Of a stretch of 64,000 nucleotides of DNA, positions 24,103 through 32,184 are shown piece after piece. The stretch's first letter is position 1, and each line of letters opens with the position of its first letter. The DNA is taken from the NCBI RefSeq assembly GCF_036227565.1, contig NZ_CP109462.1:310001-374000 (forward strand). Direction: 5' to 3'. Both the position numbers and the translations under genes were made by a program. The notes below the pieces were generated by a model that worked only from the letters and a program-made list of their open reading frames with translations, was not told the origin of the DNA and searched no databases. This stretch comes from Streptomyces sp. NBC_01454. GTDB taxonomy: Bacteria > Actinomycetota > Actinomycetes > Streptomycetales > Streptomycetaceae.

Positions 24103-25433
24103 GCGGCAGTCCTTTCAGCGCCGGCGCTGGTGTGGCGCTGGAGGTCGGTCAGGAGCATGCGGAGCGAGCCCGCGTCGAATCGGTGCAGGGTGCGGCCCTC
24201 GGCCAGCTGAGAGTTGAGGGCCCGCAGCCCTTCGAGGGCGGAGGCGAGGACGGGCGGGTCGACGGGGTCGGCCGTGTCTTCCGGCTCATCGCCGACCGGC
24301 GCCTCTTCGTCCAGCTCCGTTCCGGCCGGCTGCACGGAGGGATCCTGCTGCCCGGCCTGTCCAGGTGAGCCGGCAGGGTCCAAGTCCTCGCGCGTACCGC
24401 CCCGTTCGGACGGGATCCGCTGGCCGGCCTCCTCCGCCGCCGCGGAATTGATCTCCTCCTCGCCGTTCTCGGGCGTCGACCGGGTCAGCGCTGCGGCCCG
24501 CTCTGCGTTGGCCTGTTCGTACGAGGTGACCGCGGCAGTGGCAGCGGCCTCGGCCGGCATCTCCGGATTCGTGGCCTGAGTCCGGGTGGCGGCGGACAGC
24601 AGGTCGGTGCGGCCCAGACGCTTGACGGCTTGCCACAGCTCGTTGGCGGCTTCGCGGCGGCCGCGGCTGAGTCGGGCCAGGTTCGTGCGCGCGGCGAGCG
24701 CGACCTGGTGCTGGTCCATGTCCGCGGACAGCTCCCGCGGCAGAGTCCGGAAGGCGGCCACGACCTCGCGTGCGCGCCGCGGGGTGATCTGCAGGCCGAG
24801 CCGGCGCAGCACGAGGTTCCACGGAGCAGCGAGGTTGGCGTCGCTGCCGCGTAGCTTCTCCATGGCTTCGAACCGGGCCACCGGGTCTTCCAGCCGCTGA
24901 ATCTCCTCGCTCACCTCGATCCCGGCGTTGTCGAGCTGGGTGCGCAGGATCGCGCTGCGTTCGAGCAGCAGGGCGCCCGCGAGCTCGCCGGGCTGAAGGT
25001 CCTCACGCGCGAGGTTTTCCACCAGTTGCCAGGTACGGCGGTCCTCATCACTGATGGGACCCGGGCAGATGACCGCGGGCAGTTTCTCGAAATGCGGGTT
25101 GTCCGGCTGGTTCACGGCGCCCCAGCGGCAGGCGCGGTAGCGGCGCTCGCCGATCACCAGGCGCCGCTGGACGCGGTCGTCGGGGCCGGGCAGCTCCTCC
25201 ACCAGGACGGGATGGAGAACGCCGACGGCCGAGATCGAGGTGATCAGATCGGCGAGCCCCTCGGGGCTGGTGCTCGGGCCGGGGCCACGCCCCTGCACGT
25301 CGGTGTAGACGGAGCCGCGCATCGGCAGCATCTCGAAGCGACGCTGGCGCAGTTGATCCGAGCTGTCCAGCGCCTCGGCCAGGCCCAGAACGGCGGGCGT
25401 GGGGGCCGGTATTTCTTCAACGGCGGTGCTCAT
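24099..25433 (-). CDS. ParB-like (ParB/Srx N-terminal domain) protein
   Basis: This 444-residue protein has a ParB N-terminal domain: GVLHPVLVEEL, then VIGERRYRACRWGA near residue 95, then LVENLAREDLQPGELAGALLL. The arginine-rich GERRYRA loop is the CTP/nucleotide-binding signature of ParB. Central HTH-like helices are plausible. The C-terminal 170 residues are acidic, Glu/Ala/Pro-rich and likely disordered. A GGAGG site precedes ATG 25433. There is no ParA next to it, and no consensus parS was noticed. It may act in partition or in transfer control, since it is in the coupling-protein operon. Confidence 0.8.
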   Translation of the reverse strand: MSTAVEEIPAPTPAVLGLAEALDSSDQLRQRRFEMLPMRGSVYTDVQGRGPGPSTSPEGLADLITSISAVGVLHPVLVEELPGPDDRVQRRLVIGERRYRACRWGAVNQPDNPHFEKLPAVICPGPISDEDRRTWQLVENLAREDLQPGELAGALLLERSAILRTQLDNAGIEVSEEIQRLEDPVARFEAMEKLRGSDANLAAPWNLVLRRLGLQITPRRAREVVAAFRTLPRELSADMDQHQVALAARTNLARLSRGRREAANELWQAVKRLGRTDLLSAATRTQATNPEMPAEAAATAAVTSYEQANAERAAALTRSTPENGEEEINSAAAEEAGQRIPSERGGTREDLDPAGSPGQAGQQDPSVQPAGTELDEEAPVGDEPEDTADPVDPPVLASALEGLRALNSQLAEGRTLHRFDAGSLRMLLTDLQRHTSAGAERTAA

Positions 25434-25504
25434 CGGCGGAGCCTCCTTTCACAGCTAGTCGTCAGGCGGGGTGCGCCCGGCCCCGAGGGATGGCGAGTGA
25501 CAGA

Positions 25505-26545
25505 TCAGCGGGGTTGAGGCCGGGCCGGCGGATGTCGAGAGGGCCCTGCGGCGCCCGGATGACGCAGGAGCATGTCGGTCGGGGGGTGCCGCTCCTCGGG
25601 CGTGCCACGCAGCAGCGGGGTGAAGATCCGGCCGAAGGGGCCCTGCTCACGCAGCTGCTGGAGGGTGGTGACCCCGACCGAAAGATGCCGGGCGAGCCGC
25701 GCCAGGCGCGGGTCCACGCGCGTGAGCGTGTACAAGTCCTCGGTGCGGTCGGCGAGCCGTTTGGCCAGGGTGGAGCTGGACACGCCGTCGAGGATGATCA
25801 GCAGGCGCGGGAACGCCGGATAGGTGTGCTGCCACGCTGGCCGGGTCGACGCCGCGGAGCGCCGCGCACGGTCGGGGTGCTGAGGTACGAACTCATAGAG
25901 CCGTCCGTACGCGGAGACCTTCTTGGCGAGGTCGGCCGCGGTCATGGTGGCCCGGTCGAGCTCGATGAACAGGTTGAGCATCGTGCGCGCCCCGCGGTGG
26001 ACGTGCACGTAGTGCAGGACCGAGTCGGAGATGACGTGGTCGTCTTCGAACCGCCGCATCCCGTCACGGATGCGGTGGGCGACCTCCGGAGTCCAGGACA
26101 AGGGCGTGCAGTCATGGCCGAGCCGGCGGGCGTGCGTGACGAACGCGATCCCCACCTCGTTGACCGCCAGGGTGTGGGCCTGGCGTGTGCTGGCCGCCGA
26201 ATCGGGCGTGACCCGGTAGCGGCGGGAGAACACTTCCGCGGCCTGTTCCACGGCGTCGGCGCCCTCTTCGGTCAGGAACCAGACGTACGGCTGGTTGAGA
26301 CGGTTGCCGCCGCTGGACTCGCCCTGGGCACGCAGGCGGTGGACCAGGCCGGCTTCTTCGAGAGTCCCGAGCTGCCGACGCAGGTAGGACGAGCCGCGGG
26401 CGCCCGGAGTGAGCAGCCGGTGCAGCTGGTCCGTGGTCATGAGGCGGTGCTGGTAGAGAAGCTCCAGAGCCGACTTGGCGAGCGCCTGGAAGGACTGGAC
26501 GCGCTGCGGCTGAGACAGGGGTTCGTGATCGGTCAGCGTGCTCAT
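25505..26545 (-). CDS. Replication-relaxation family protein
   Basis: The N-terminal winged helix reads LYQHRLMTTDQLHRLLTPGA, then YLRRQLGTLEEAGLVHRLR. It is followed by VWFLTEEGADAVEQA, HTLAVNEVGIAFV and LFIELDRATM.AADLAKKV, the order seen in the Replic_Relax family of actinobacterial plasmids and integrative elements. Its C-terminal part has nuclease-like E and D residues, but catalysis is unproven. It overlaps the coupling ATPase gene by ATGA. A relaxosome or replication role is inferred from the family name and the neighbour. Confidence 0.8.
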   Translation of the reverse strand: MSTLTDHEPLSQPQRVQSFQALAKSALELLYQHRLMTTDQLHRLLTPGARGSSYLRRQLGTLEEAGLVHRLRAQGESSGGNRLNQPYVWFLTEEGADAVEQAAEVFSRRYRVTPDSAASTRQAHTLAVNEVGIAFVTHARRLGHDCTPLSWTPEVAHRIRDGMRRFEDDHVISDSVLHYVHVHRGARTMLNLFIELDRATMTAADLAKKVSAYGRLYEFVPQHPDRARRSAASTRPAWQHTYPAFPRLLIILDGVSSSTLAKRLADRTEDLYTLTRVDPRLARLARHLSVGVTTLQQLREQGPFGRIFTPLLRGTPEERHPPTDMLLRHPGAAGPSRHPPARPQPR

Positions 26546-28911
26546 CCCACTCGTGATCCCTTGTTCTTGACGAGGAAGGTGACGTTGTCGGGAACCGGCG
26601 CCTCCTGGGGCGGCGGGCCCGGGTCGTCGTCCGGCGGCTCCGGGCCGTCGTTGACCGGCGGCTCATCAGGACCCTGGTCGTCGTCCGGCGGCGGGGGCGG
26701 CAGCGTGGCCAGGAACAGGCGCAGACGGGTATCGAGCTTGCCGAGGTCGTCGAGGATGTCCCGCACCCGGCGACGACGCAGGTTCGCGTTGACCGCGGTG
26801 TCCAGGTGGTGCACGTCGTCCTCGCGCAGGTAGTCGCCGTACAGCTCCTCGACGCTCGCGCCACGCACCCGGAAGGGATCGGACTGCCCGCCGTCGAGCG
26901 TGACGGACATGACGTAGTGGTAGCGCTGCAACTGCGAGATCGTGTCCGGCGCGACCTTCTTGCCCCACCTGCGCGTGACCAGCTGCGCCTCGTCGATGTC
27001 GCTGGCCGTCGTCGACAGGATCGACAGGTTCTGCAGGAGACCCTGCCTGGTCGTCGGCGAAAGGCGCTGCGACATCTGGGTCATCGCGAGGAGCTTGACC
27101 TTGTACTTACGGAGCTGTTCGGCGATCGCGGCGAGGGTGCCCTTGCTGGCGCCGTCCACCGCGGTGAGCTCGTCGATGAACGCGTAGAAGTCCTTGCGGT
27201 CGGCAACGGGCATGGTGCGCCGAGACAGGCCGGCCCGGAACAGGTCGTAGATCAGCAGGCACGAGACAATGCGGTCGGTGTCGCCGGTGCCCGACGGGCA
27301 CACGAACACAATCCGCCCGGTGTCCATGGCGTGCCGGATGTCGTACGTGCTCAGCGACGAACCGAGGAAGCCCTTCAGGCTGTTGGAGCTGTCGAGTCGC
27401 TCGATGATGTTCGTGACGACAGGGGTGGCCTCGTTCGAGTACTTCGGGTAGGTCTGCACCCAGAAGTCGCGCAGCGTCTTGGGCAGGTATGGCACGATCG
27501 CGTCGCGCCACACCTCGTCATTGAGCAGGGTGCGGATCTGGAAGATCGTCGGTGCCAGATCGGGCCGGCCGGCCTGCGAGAGGATCCACGACAGGCGGGC
27601 GAGCGTCTCGACCGACCGCGTGAGGATCGTCTTGGCGCGGCCCGCGCTGTCGGACCAGTTCAGCGCACTCGCGAAGCCGGTGACGATCGCATTGACGATG
27701 TCGGGGATCTCCGACTCGCCGCGGTTCTCCATGGACAGCGGATTCCACGAACCGACCATCGCGTCCAGGTCCGGCGAGGTCAGGTCGATCTCCCACAGCC
27801 GCGGGGCGATCTGTGGATGCGCGAGGTACGGACGTGCGCGTTGCCAGCCGTCGCCGTGCGGGTCCAAGAACAGGATTCCGTGGCCGTTGTGGGCGAGCGC
27901 GATCGCCTGCACCAAGCTCATCTCGGTCTTGCCGTAACCGGCCTTTCCGAGGAAGAGCCCGAACAGGAGGTAGATCAAGGGCAGACCGGCGAGCCGTTCG
28001 CCGCCACCCGGCTTGGCCACCCATCCCAGCGGCAGCAGGTCCGGCTGCCCAGTCCAGGTCGGCAGACTCGGGGGCGGCGGGGGGACCACGCCACCGGATC
28101 GGGCCACGTTCGCCGCCATGTTGTGCTTTGTGGCGGGCTTGAGCAGGCCGGCGAGCTCCGCGCCCGTCACCCAGCTGGCTCGCCGCGGGGCGAACTCGCC
28201 CGTGGCGAAACGGCGGTCGAAGCTGCGCCGGTACAGCCGCGAGTCCGCGCGGAGCCGCGTGACGAGCAGGTTGAGGCCGACCGGGCGCAGGTGGTTGTCG
28301 CCGGCCCAACCTTCGAGCGTCGCCATGATCTGTTCGAGCAGCATGCGCGGTCGCGTCGGGTCGGAGGAGCAGGTCCGGATCAGCAGCTGCAGAGCGAACA
28401 CCGGATCGGCCCCGGGCCCGAACTTGCCCATGGCCGCCTTGACGTCGGAGACGCTGGGCATGCGCTGCCTCTGCGCCGGCCGTTGGCCGCCGCGGCCCTG
28501 CTGGCCGCGCATCTCCGCGGCGATCTCGTTGCCCAGGGAGGCCAGGCCGCCGAAGTTGAGGCCGCCCGTGGCCTGCCTCGGAAGACCGGGGATCGCCGGC
28601 ATGCTGCTCGGGTTGCGGCGCGCCTGCGCCAGCAGGCGGCTGCGCCGGCGACTGACCTTGGACGGTGATATCGGCACCAGATCCAGCACGATGTCCGCCC
28701 GCTCGCCCAGGTCCTCGCGCACGTCGGCGACGGCGGCCGCGAGCGCCTCCAACGGGTCGGGCTTGAGCGGCACCTCCCGCAAAGACAGGTAGTCGGGCAG
28801 GGCCAGAGCCAGTTCGGCGCGGGCGACGTGCTGCGTCGGCTTGTCCTTACGGGGCTTGGGCCGGCTCGGTCCGCGCCGCTTCGCGCCAGGGGACTTCGAG
28901 TTCTTGCTCAC
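26542..28911 (-). CDS. Type IV coupling (VirD4/TraD-like) ATPase
   Basis: The 789-residue protein has Walker A GKAGYGKTEM near residue 322, FLDPHGDGW just after it, and Walker B YAFIDELTAVDG near residue 577. These are followed by a TQMSQRLSP sensor-like stretch, the layout of conjugative coupling ATPases. The N-terminus is basic and no strong membrane helices are apparent; the small membrane protein upstream may anchor it. The C-terminus is Pro/Asp-rich. GTG 28911 was chosen because GGAGG lies 7 bases before it. It would pump the transferred DNA or proteins into the channel encoded at 30-40 kb. Confidence 0.82.
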   Translation of the reverse strand: MSKNSKSPGAKRRGPSRPKPRKDKPTQHVARAELALALPDYLSLREVPLKPDPLEALAAAVADVREDLGERADIVLDLVPISPSKVSRRRSRLLAQARRNPSSMPAIPGLPRQATGGLNFGGLASLGNEIAAEMRGQQGRGGQRPAQRQRMPSVSDVKAAMGKFGPGADPVFALQLLIRTCSSDPTRPRMLLEQIMATLEGWAGDNHLRPVGLNLLVTRLRADSRLYRRSFDRRFATGEFAPRRASWVTGAELAGLLKPATKHNMAANVARSGGVVPPPPPSLPTWTGQPDLLPLGWVAKPGGGERLAGLPLIYLLFGLFLGKAGYGKTEMSLVQAIALAHNGHGILFLDPHGDGWQRARPYLAHPQIAPRLWEIDLTSPDLDAMVGSWNPLSMENRGESEIPDIVNAIVTGFASALNWSDSAGRAKTILTRSVETLARLSWILSQAGRPDLAPTIFQIRTLLNDEVWRDAIVPYLPKTLRDFWVQTYPKYSNEATPVVTNIIERLDSSNSLKGFLGSSLSTYDIRHAMDTGRIVFVCPSGTGDTDRIVSCLLIYDLFRAGLSRRTMPVADRKDFYAFIDELTAVDGASKGTLAAIAEQLRKYKVKLLAMTQMSQRLSPTTRQGLLQNLSILSTTASDIDEAQLVTRRWGKKVAPDTISQLQRYHYVMSVTLDGGQSDPFRVRGASVEELYGDYLREDDVHHLDTAVNANLRRRRVRDILDDLGKLDTRLRLFLATLPPPPPDDDQGPDEPPVNDGPEPPDDDPGPPPQEAPVPDNVTFLVKNKGSRVG

Positions 28912-28931
28912 CACTGCCTCCTTTCGTTTCG

Positions 28932-29459
28932 TCACGCCGCGAGCGCGGTCTGGGAGTTGCTGTCGAGGTCTGCGCCGAGCCGGATCTCAGGACGGTCGGC
29001 GTCTATCGCGGCGGCGCCGACCGCGCGCATCTCGCACTGGCTGTAGCCCTGGTGGCGCAGGACTGCCGCCGCCCGAGCCGGACCCTCGACGCGCATCGTC
29101 AGAAGCCCGCCTTGGGACAGCAGCCGCACGCGCACCGCCGTCCCGCGCACCGGGGTAAAGGCCCAGCGCGACACGCTCCGCTGCGCCTGAGCCAGCTGCT
29201 TGGCGAAGCGCAGAACGTCCTCGAGTACGGGGTCGAAGCCGGTGGTCGGCAGGACCTCGAAGGCCTGCCGGTCCTTCAGTGGGCCCCGGCCGAAGCGCCG
29301 GCGCGCCACGGACACGGCCAGGACGAAGGGGGCGACCGCCACGGGCACGACGGCCAGCAGCCACACGTTGTCGGCCACCCAGGCGTAGACGGCCTCGCCG
29401 TACGCCGGCAGGTCCTGTCCGATGTCGATCAGACGGTCGATGACATCGTTCGTGGTCAT
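28932..29459 (-). CDS. Membrane protein of the coupling-protein operon (175 aa)
   Basis: The first gene after the second-type promoter at 29548-29578. It starts at ATG 29459 (GGAG site), where an amphipathic helix is followed by one strong membrane span (VWLLAVVPVAVAPFVLAVSV) and a basic stop-transfer RRRFGRG. The remaining 120 residues form a cytoplasmic mixed domain. It ends 20 bases before the coupling ATPase start and may serve as its membrane anchor. No family is recognised. Confidence 0.68.
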   Translation of the reverse strand: MTTNDVIDRLIDIGQDLPAYGEAVYAWVADNVWLLAVVPVAVAPFVLAVSVARRRFGRGPLKDRQAFEVLPTTGFDPVLEDVLRFAKQLAQAQRSVSRWAFTPVRGTAVRVRLLSQGGLLTMRVEGPARAAAVLRHQGYSQCEMRAVGAAAIDADRPEIRLGADLDSNSQTALAA

Positions 29460-29547
29460 CGGGTGGCTCCGGGACGCGAACCGGCGGGGAACAAGGTGAG
29501 AGACGGCATGTCGAAACTCCGGGGGCGAGGGGGAGTGCGGATGCCCA

Positions 29548-29578
29548 TAGAGGTGTCGAAAGCGGTGACCGTGTGACA
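29548..29578 (-). promoter_or_regulatory. Second conserved promoter type, copy 1
   Basis: Minus strand: TGTCACA (29578-29572), 18 bp, CCTCTA (29553-29548). The same two boxes at the same distance occur at 39852-39882 and 54692-54722. It heads the long operon from the coupling proteins to the amidoligases. The stretch 29579-29860 behind it shows no other feature. Confidence 0.75.
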
Positions 29579-29860
29579 TGGCTCCGCGGACTTTTTGATC
29601 GCGGAGCGGGAGCCGCTGACCTCCGATGTGCGCGGAAACGCAACTCAGCCCGCGCGCGTCCTTGCCATCCAGCCCAGTCTCCGCAGGTCAGCGCACCTAA
29701 GGCCCGACGCGCGGCCGCTGCTGGCCCTGGAACGTTGCCCAGCGGCGAACGGCGGTCGTTCCGCTACATGGCGGCCGGGATGTCTCACCGGCGTTGCGCT
29801 TCCTACAGCGCCTCGGCCTGTCAGAACGGGGTGCGGGCCTCTGAACGGTAGACATGGAGC

Positions 29861-30286
29861 GTGAGCGGAATCGACGAGGAGGGCGCGGCCGAGGCCCTGC
29901 CGGAGCTGTGCGACCTGTGCGGTGCCACAGTCGCCGACGACAGCGAGTGGTACGCGTCGGTCCGAGACTCGTCGGTGGTCCACGCTTTCGACCCGAAAGG
30001 CGACGGCAGGCGCCTGCTGGTGGGGTGCACCAGCGAACACCTCAAGCAGCTGATCGAGCAGTACAAACGTCGGCCGTTCGTCGACGCTGAGCTGTGGGCA
30101 GGCCAGATCGGCCGGGCGATCGGGCATCATCCCCAGGGGATCAGCGCCGACGAGCTGGCGGAGGAGACCGGCCTGAACCCGGCCCAGATCGAACTCGGCG
30201 TGCTGTGGCAGAACCTCGGCGCCCTGCGCTGGCAGCAACAGTTCGGAAGAGGTGAAGGGCCGACCCCCGACACGACCGACGAATGA
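29861..30286 (+). CDS. Hypothetical protein (141 aa) with a CxxC zinc motif
   Basis: A single plus-strand gene between two minus-strand transfer operons. GTG 29861 follows ATGGAGC. The N-terminal half has LCDLCGATV and a later GCTSEHL, which may complete a Cys2-Cys/His site. The C-terminal half (GISADELAEETGLNPAQIELGVLWQNLGALRW) looks like a winged helix. It could be a small regulator, but I do not recognise the family. Confidence 0.65.
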   Translation: MSGIDEEGAAEALPELCDLCGATVADDSEWYASVRDSSVVHAFDPKGDGRRLLVGCTSEHLKQLIEQYKRRPFVDAELWAGQIGRAIGHHPQGISADELAEETGLNPAQIELGVLWQNLGALRWQQQFGRGEGPTPDTTDE

Positions 30287-30385
30287 GCGGATCGGGGCTA
30301 TCCCACCGGCCTTGTGCCGTCGGGGGACATGAGCTCAAGGCCAGCGGGCGTCGCGAAGCGCAACGAGGAACGACAAAGACGCAGG

Positions 30386-31429
30386 TCAGCCGACACGCTT
30401 CATGACCAGAATCTGGGGCTTCCAGTACGAGAGCGGCTTCAGGCGCACCTTGAGGCCGGTCTTGGGGGCTTCGATGACCTGGCCGTTGCCCACGAACATG
30501 CCGACGTGCTCGGGGCGAGAGGCGCTGCCGCGGGCGAAGAGCAGATCACCAGGCTGGAGATCGTCAGTGGATCGCACCACGGTCCCTTGATTCACCTGGT
30601 CGTACGTGGTCCGCGGCAGGTTCACACCCACGCTGGCCCACGCCATTTTCACGAGGCTTGAGCAGTCACAGCCGTTGCCCTCGGTGTACGGCGCGCGGCA
30701 GTCCCCTCCGAACACGTAGTCGGTGTCCAGCGCCTTCTGCGCCGCGGCGACGACTTGTCCGGTCCGTCCGCTACCCGCAGGCACCGGGCCGCTCTGGGCC
30801 AGGGCGTCGGTCCACTTCTTGGCAAGGCTACGGATGATCTTGACGTAGTTCTGGGTCTCCGGATACGGCGGGATCCCCCCGTACTTCTTCACCGCGTACG
30901 GCCCGGCGTTGTAGGCGGCCAACATGTTGTCTGCCTTGTCACCGGGGACATTGCGGACGTCCTTGGCAATGTCGCAGTCGTAGTCGACGGCGGCCGGTAC
31001 CGCGTCGGCAGGGTCGAAGACGTCCTTGTCGCCGTCACCGTCGCCGTCCTTGCCGTGCGTCGTCCACGTCCCGGGGATGAACTGCGCGATGCCACTGGCG
31101 ACCGGCACCTTGACCTTCTTCCCGTCCTTCTCGACGGTCTTGAAGGACTGGATCTTCGGGTCGAATCCACTCTCCTGATACAGCTGAGCCGCCAGCAGGG
31201 CGGGCGTGACCTCGGGGCACCCGTACTGGCTGATGGCCTTGTCGATCAGTGTCCGCAGCCAATCCGGAACGTCAGCGCCTTGGGATATCCCACCGCCGAA
31301 GCCGGCGTTCTCGATGTCGTTGCCCGTGTTGTCGCTTCCGACCTTCGTTGCGACAGCCATCACGGCTGCGACGATGAGGGCGCAGCAGCACAGCCAGGTG
31401 ATGCCGAGGCCGATGAGGATCTTCTTCAC
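30386..31429 (-). CDS. Two-domain peptidoglycan hydrolase: lytic transglycosylase plus NlpC/P60
   Basis: A 347-residue cell-wall enzyme. An N-terminal membrane anchor (ILIGLGITWLCCCALIVAAV) is followed by a transglycosylase domain (YQESGFDP with catalytic Glu86, SGIAQFIPGTW, AAYNAGPYAV). A NlpC/P60 domain then follows (DCSSLVKMAW with Cys256, PEHVGMFVG with His308). Both active sites are intact. Such VirB1-like enzymes open the wall for the conjugation channel. GTG 31429 has a GAGGAG site. It is the last gene of the type IV secretion-like operon from 39.8 kb. Confidence 0.9.
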   Translation of the reverse strand: MKKILIGLGITWLCCCALIVAAVMAVATKVGSDNTGNDIENAGFGGGISQGADVPDWLRTLIDKAISQYGCPEVTPALLAAQLYQESGFDPKIQSFKTVEKDGKKVKVPVASGIAQFIPGTWTTHGKDGDGDGDKDVFDPADAVPAAVDYDCDIAKDVRNVPGDKADNMLAAYNAGPYAVKKYGGIPPYPETQNYVKIIRSLAKKWTDALAQSGPVPAGSGRTGQVVAAAQKALDTDYVFGGDCRAPYTEGNGCDCSSLVKMAWASVGVNLPRTTYDQVNQGTVVRSTDDLQPGDLLFARGSASRPEHVGMFVGNGQVIEAPKTGLKVRLKPLSYWKPQILVMKRVG

Positions 31430-31439
31430 CGTGGTCTCC

Positions 31440-32099
31440 TCACGCGTTCACGAGCGCGCCGACCCGCCATGCGCCTGCGGAAGCGAGGTGCATCTCGAGC
31501 GCGAGCTGATCGGGGGAGCGGGTGGGCTGGTGGCCGGCTGAGTAGGTCGTGCAGGTGTAGAGGACTCGTACGAAGGCCCGGGTCGTGGTCGGCGCCGGCG
31601 CTCCGTCGGGTGCGGCTACGCGGTCGATGGCGCAGGTAACGCGGGTCTTGTCGGCAACCCACTGCTGCCACAGCCGCGTGGATCGGTCGCCCGGGTCCCG
31701 CAGTTGAGTAGCGAGGTCCGCGGTGGCGTAGGCCGCGGCACGTCGCCCGGCGTCGCTGAAGGAGGTGTCGTGTCCCGGGCTCGCATCGTGCGACGCCCAG
31801 GCGATGGCGAACTGGCGAGCCGTCTCCGCAGCCTTCGGCGGCACGGATGCCGACGCGGGCGCCTCATCCGGCGCTGCGGTGCCCTGCATGGAGGGAGCCG
31901 CGGAGCCGGCCGGCTCGGGCTGAGTCGGCTGCGCCTCGGAGGTGTCTGTCGAAGAGGCCGCCGGCGTGGGCGAAGCCGCGCGCGAGGCCGGACGGCCGCG
32001 GTCGACGACGAGAAGCAGGATCCCGCTGATCGCCAGGAGGGCGGCCGCGGCGAAGAGCGCGACAACCTTCACGGTGCTGGTGTTCACGGACTCGGGCAT
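31440..32099 (-). CDS. Secreted, membrane-anchored transfer protein (219 aa)
   Basis: An N-terminal membrane span (VVALFAAAALLAISGILLLVV) is followed by a Pro/Ala/Ser-rich linker. A C-terminal folded domain of about 110 residues (AETARQFAIAW...VTCAIDRV...ALEMHLASAGAWRVG) is similar in style to the NTF2-like domains of VirB8/TcpC proteins. AGGAGG precedes ATG 32099. It lies 10 bases before the hydrolase gene. A structural part of the channel outside the membrane is inferred. Confidence 0.65.
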   Translation of the reverse strand: MPESVNTSTVKVVALFAAAALLAISGILLLVVDRGRPASRAASPTPAASSTDTSEAQPTQPEPAGSAAPSMQGTAAPDEAPASASVPPKAAETARQFAIAWASHDASPGHDTSFSDAGRRAAAYATADLATQLRDPGDRSTRLWQQWVADKTRVTCAIDRVAAPDGAPAPTTTRAFVRVLYTCTTYSAGHQPTRSPDQLALEMHLASAGAWRVGALVNA

Positions 32100-32184
32100 G
32101 GGGCACCTCCTGAGGGCAGAAAGACGGGTCAGGGATTTCGGGGCGCGGGGGTGAGCAGCAGGTGTCGCTCACCCCCGCAGCCAG

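Noticed and set aside
24099..25433. parABS partition locus next to the ParB-like gene
   Set aside because: No ParA gene beside it and no TGTTTCACGTGAAACA-like parS noticed; the ParB fold alone does not show partition function.
26806..28668. 620-codon plus-strand frame opposite the coupling ATPase
   Set aside because: Antisense shadow; composition is Arg/Asp/Val-rich without motifs.
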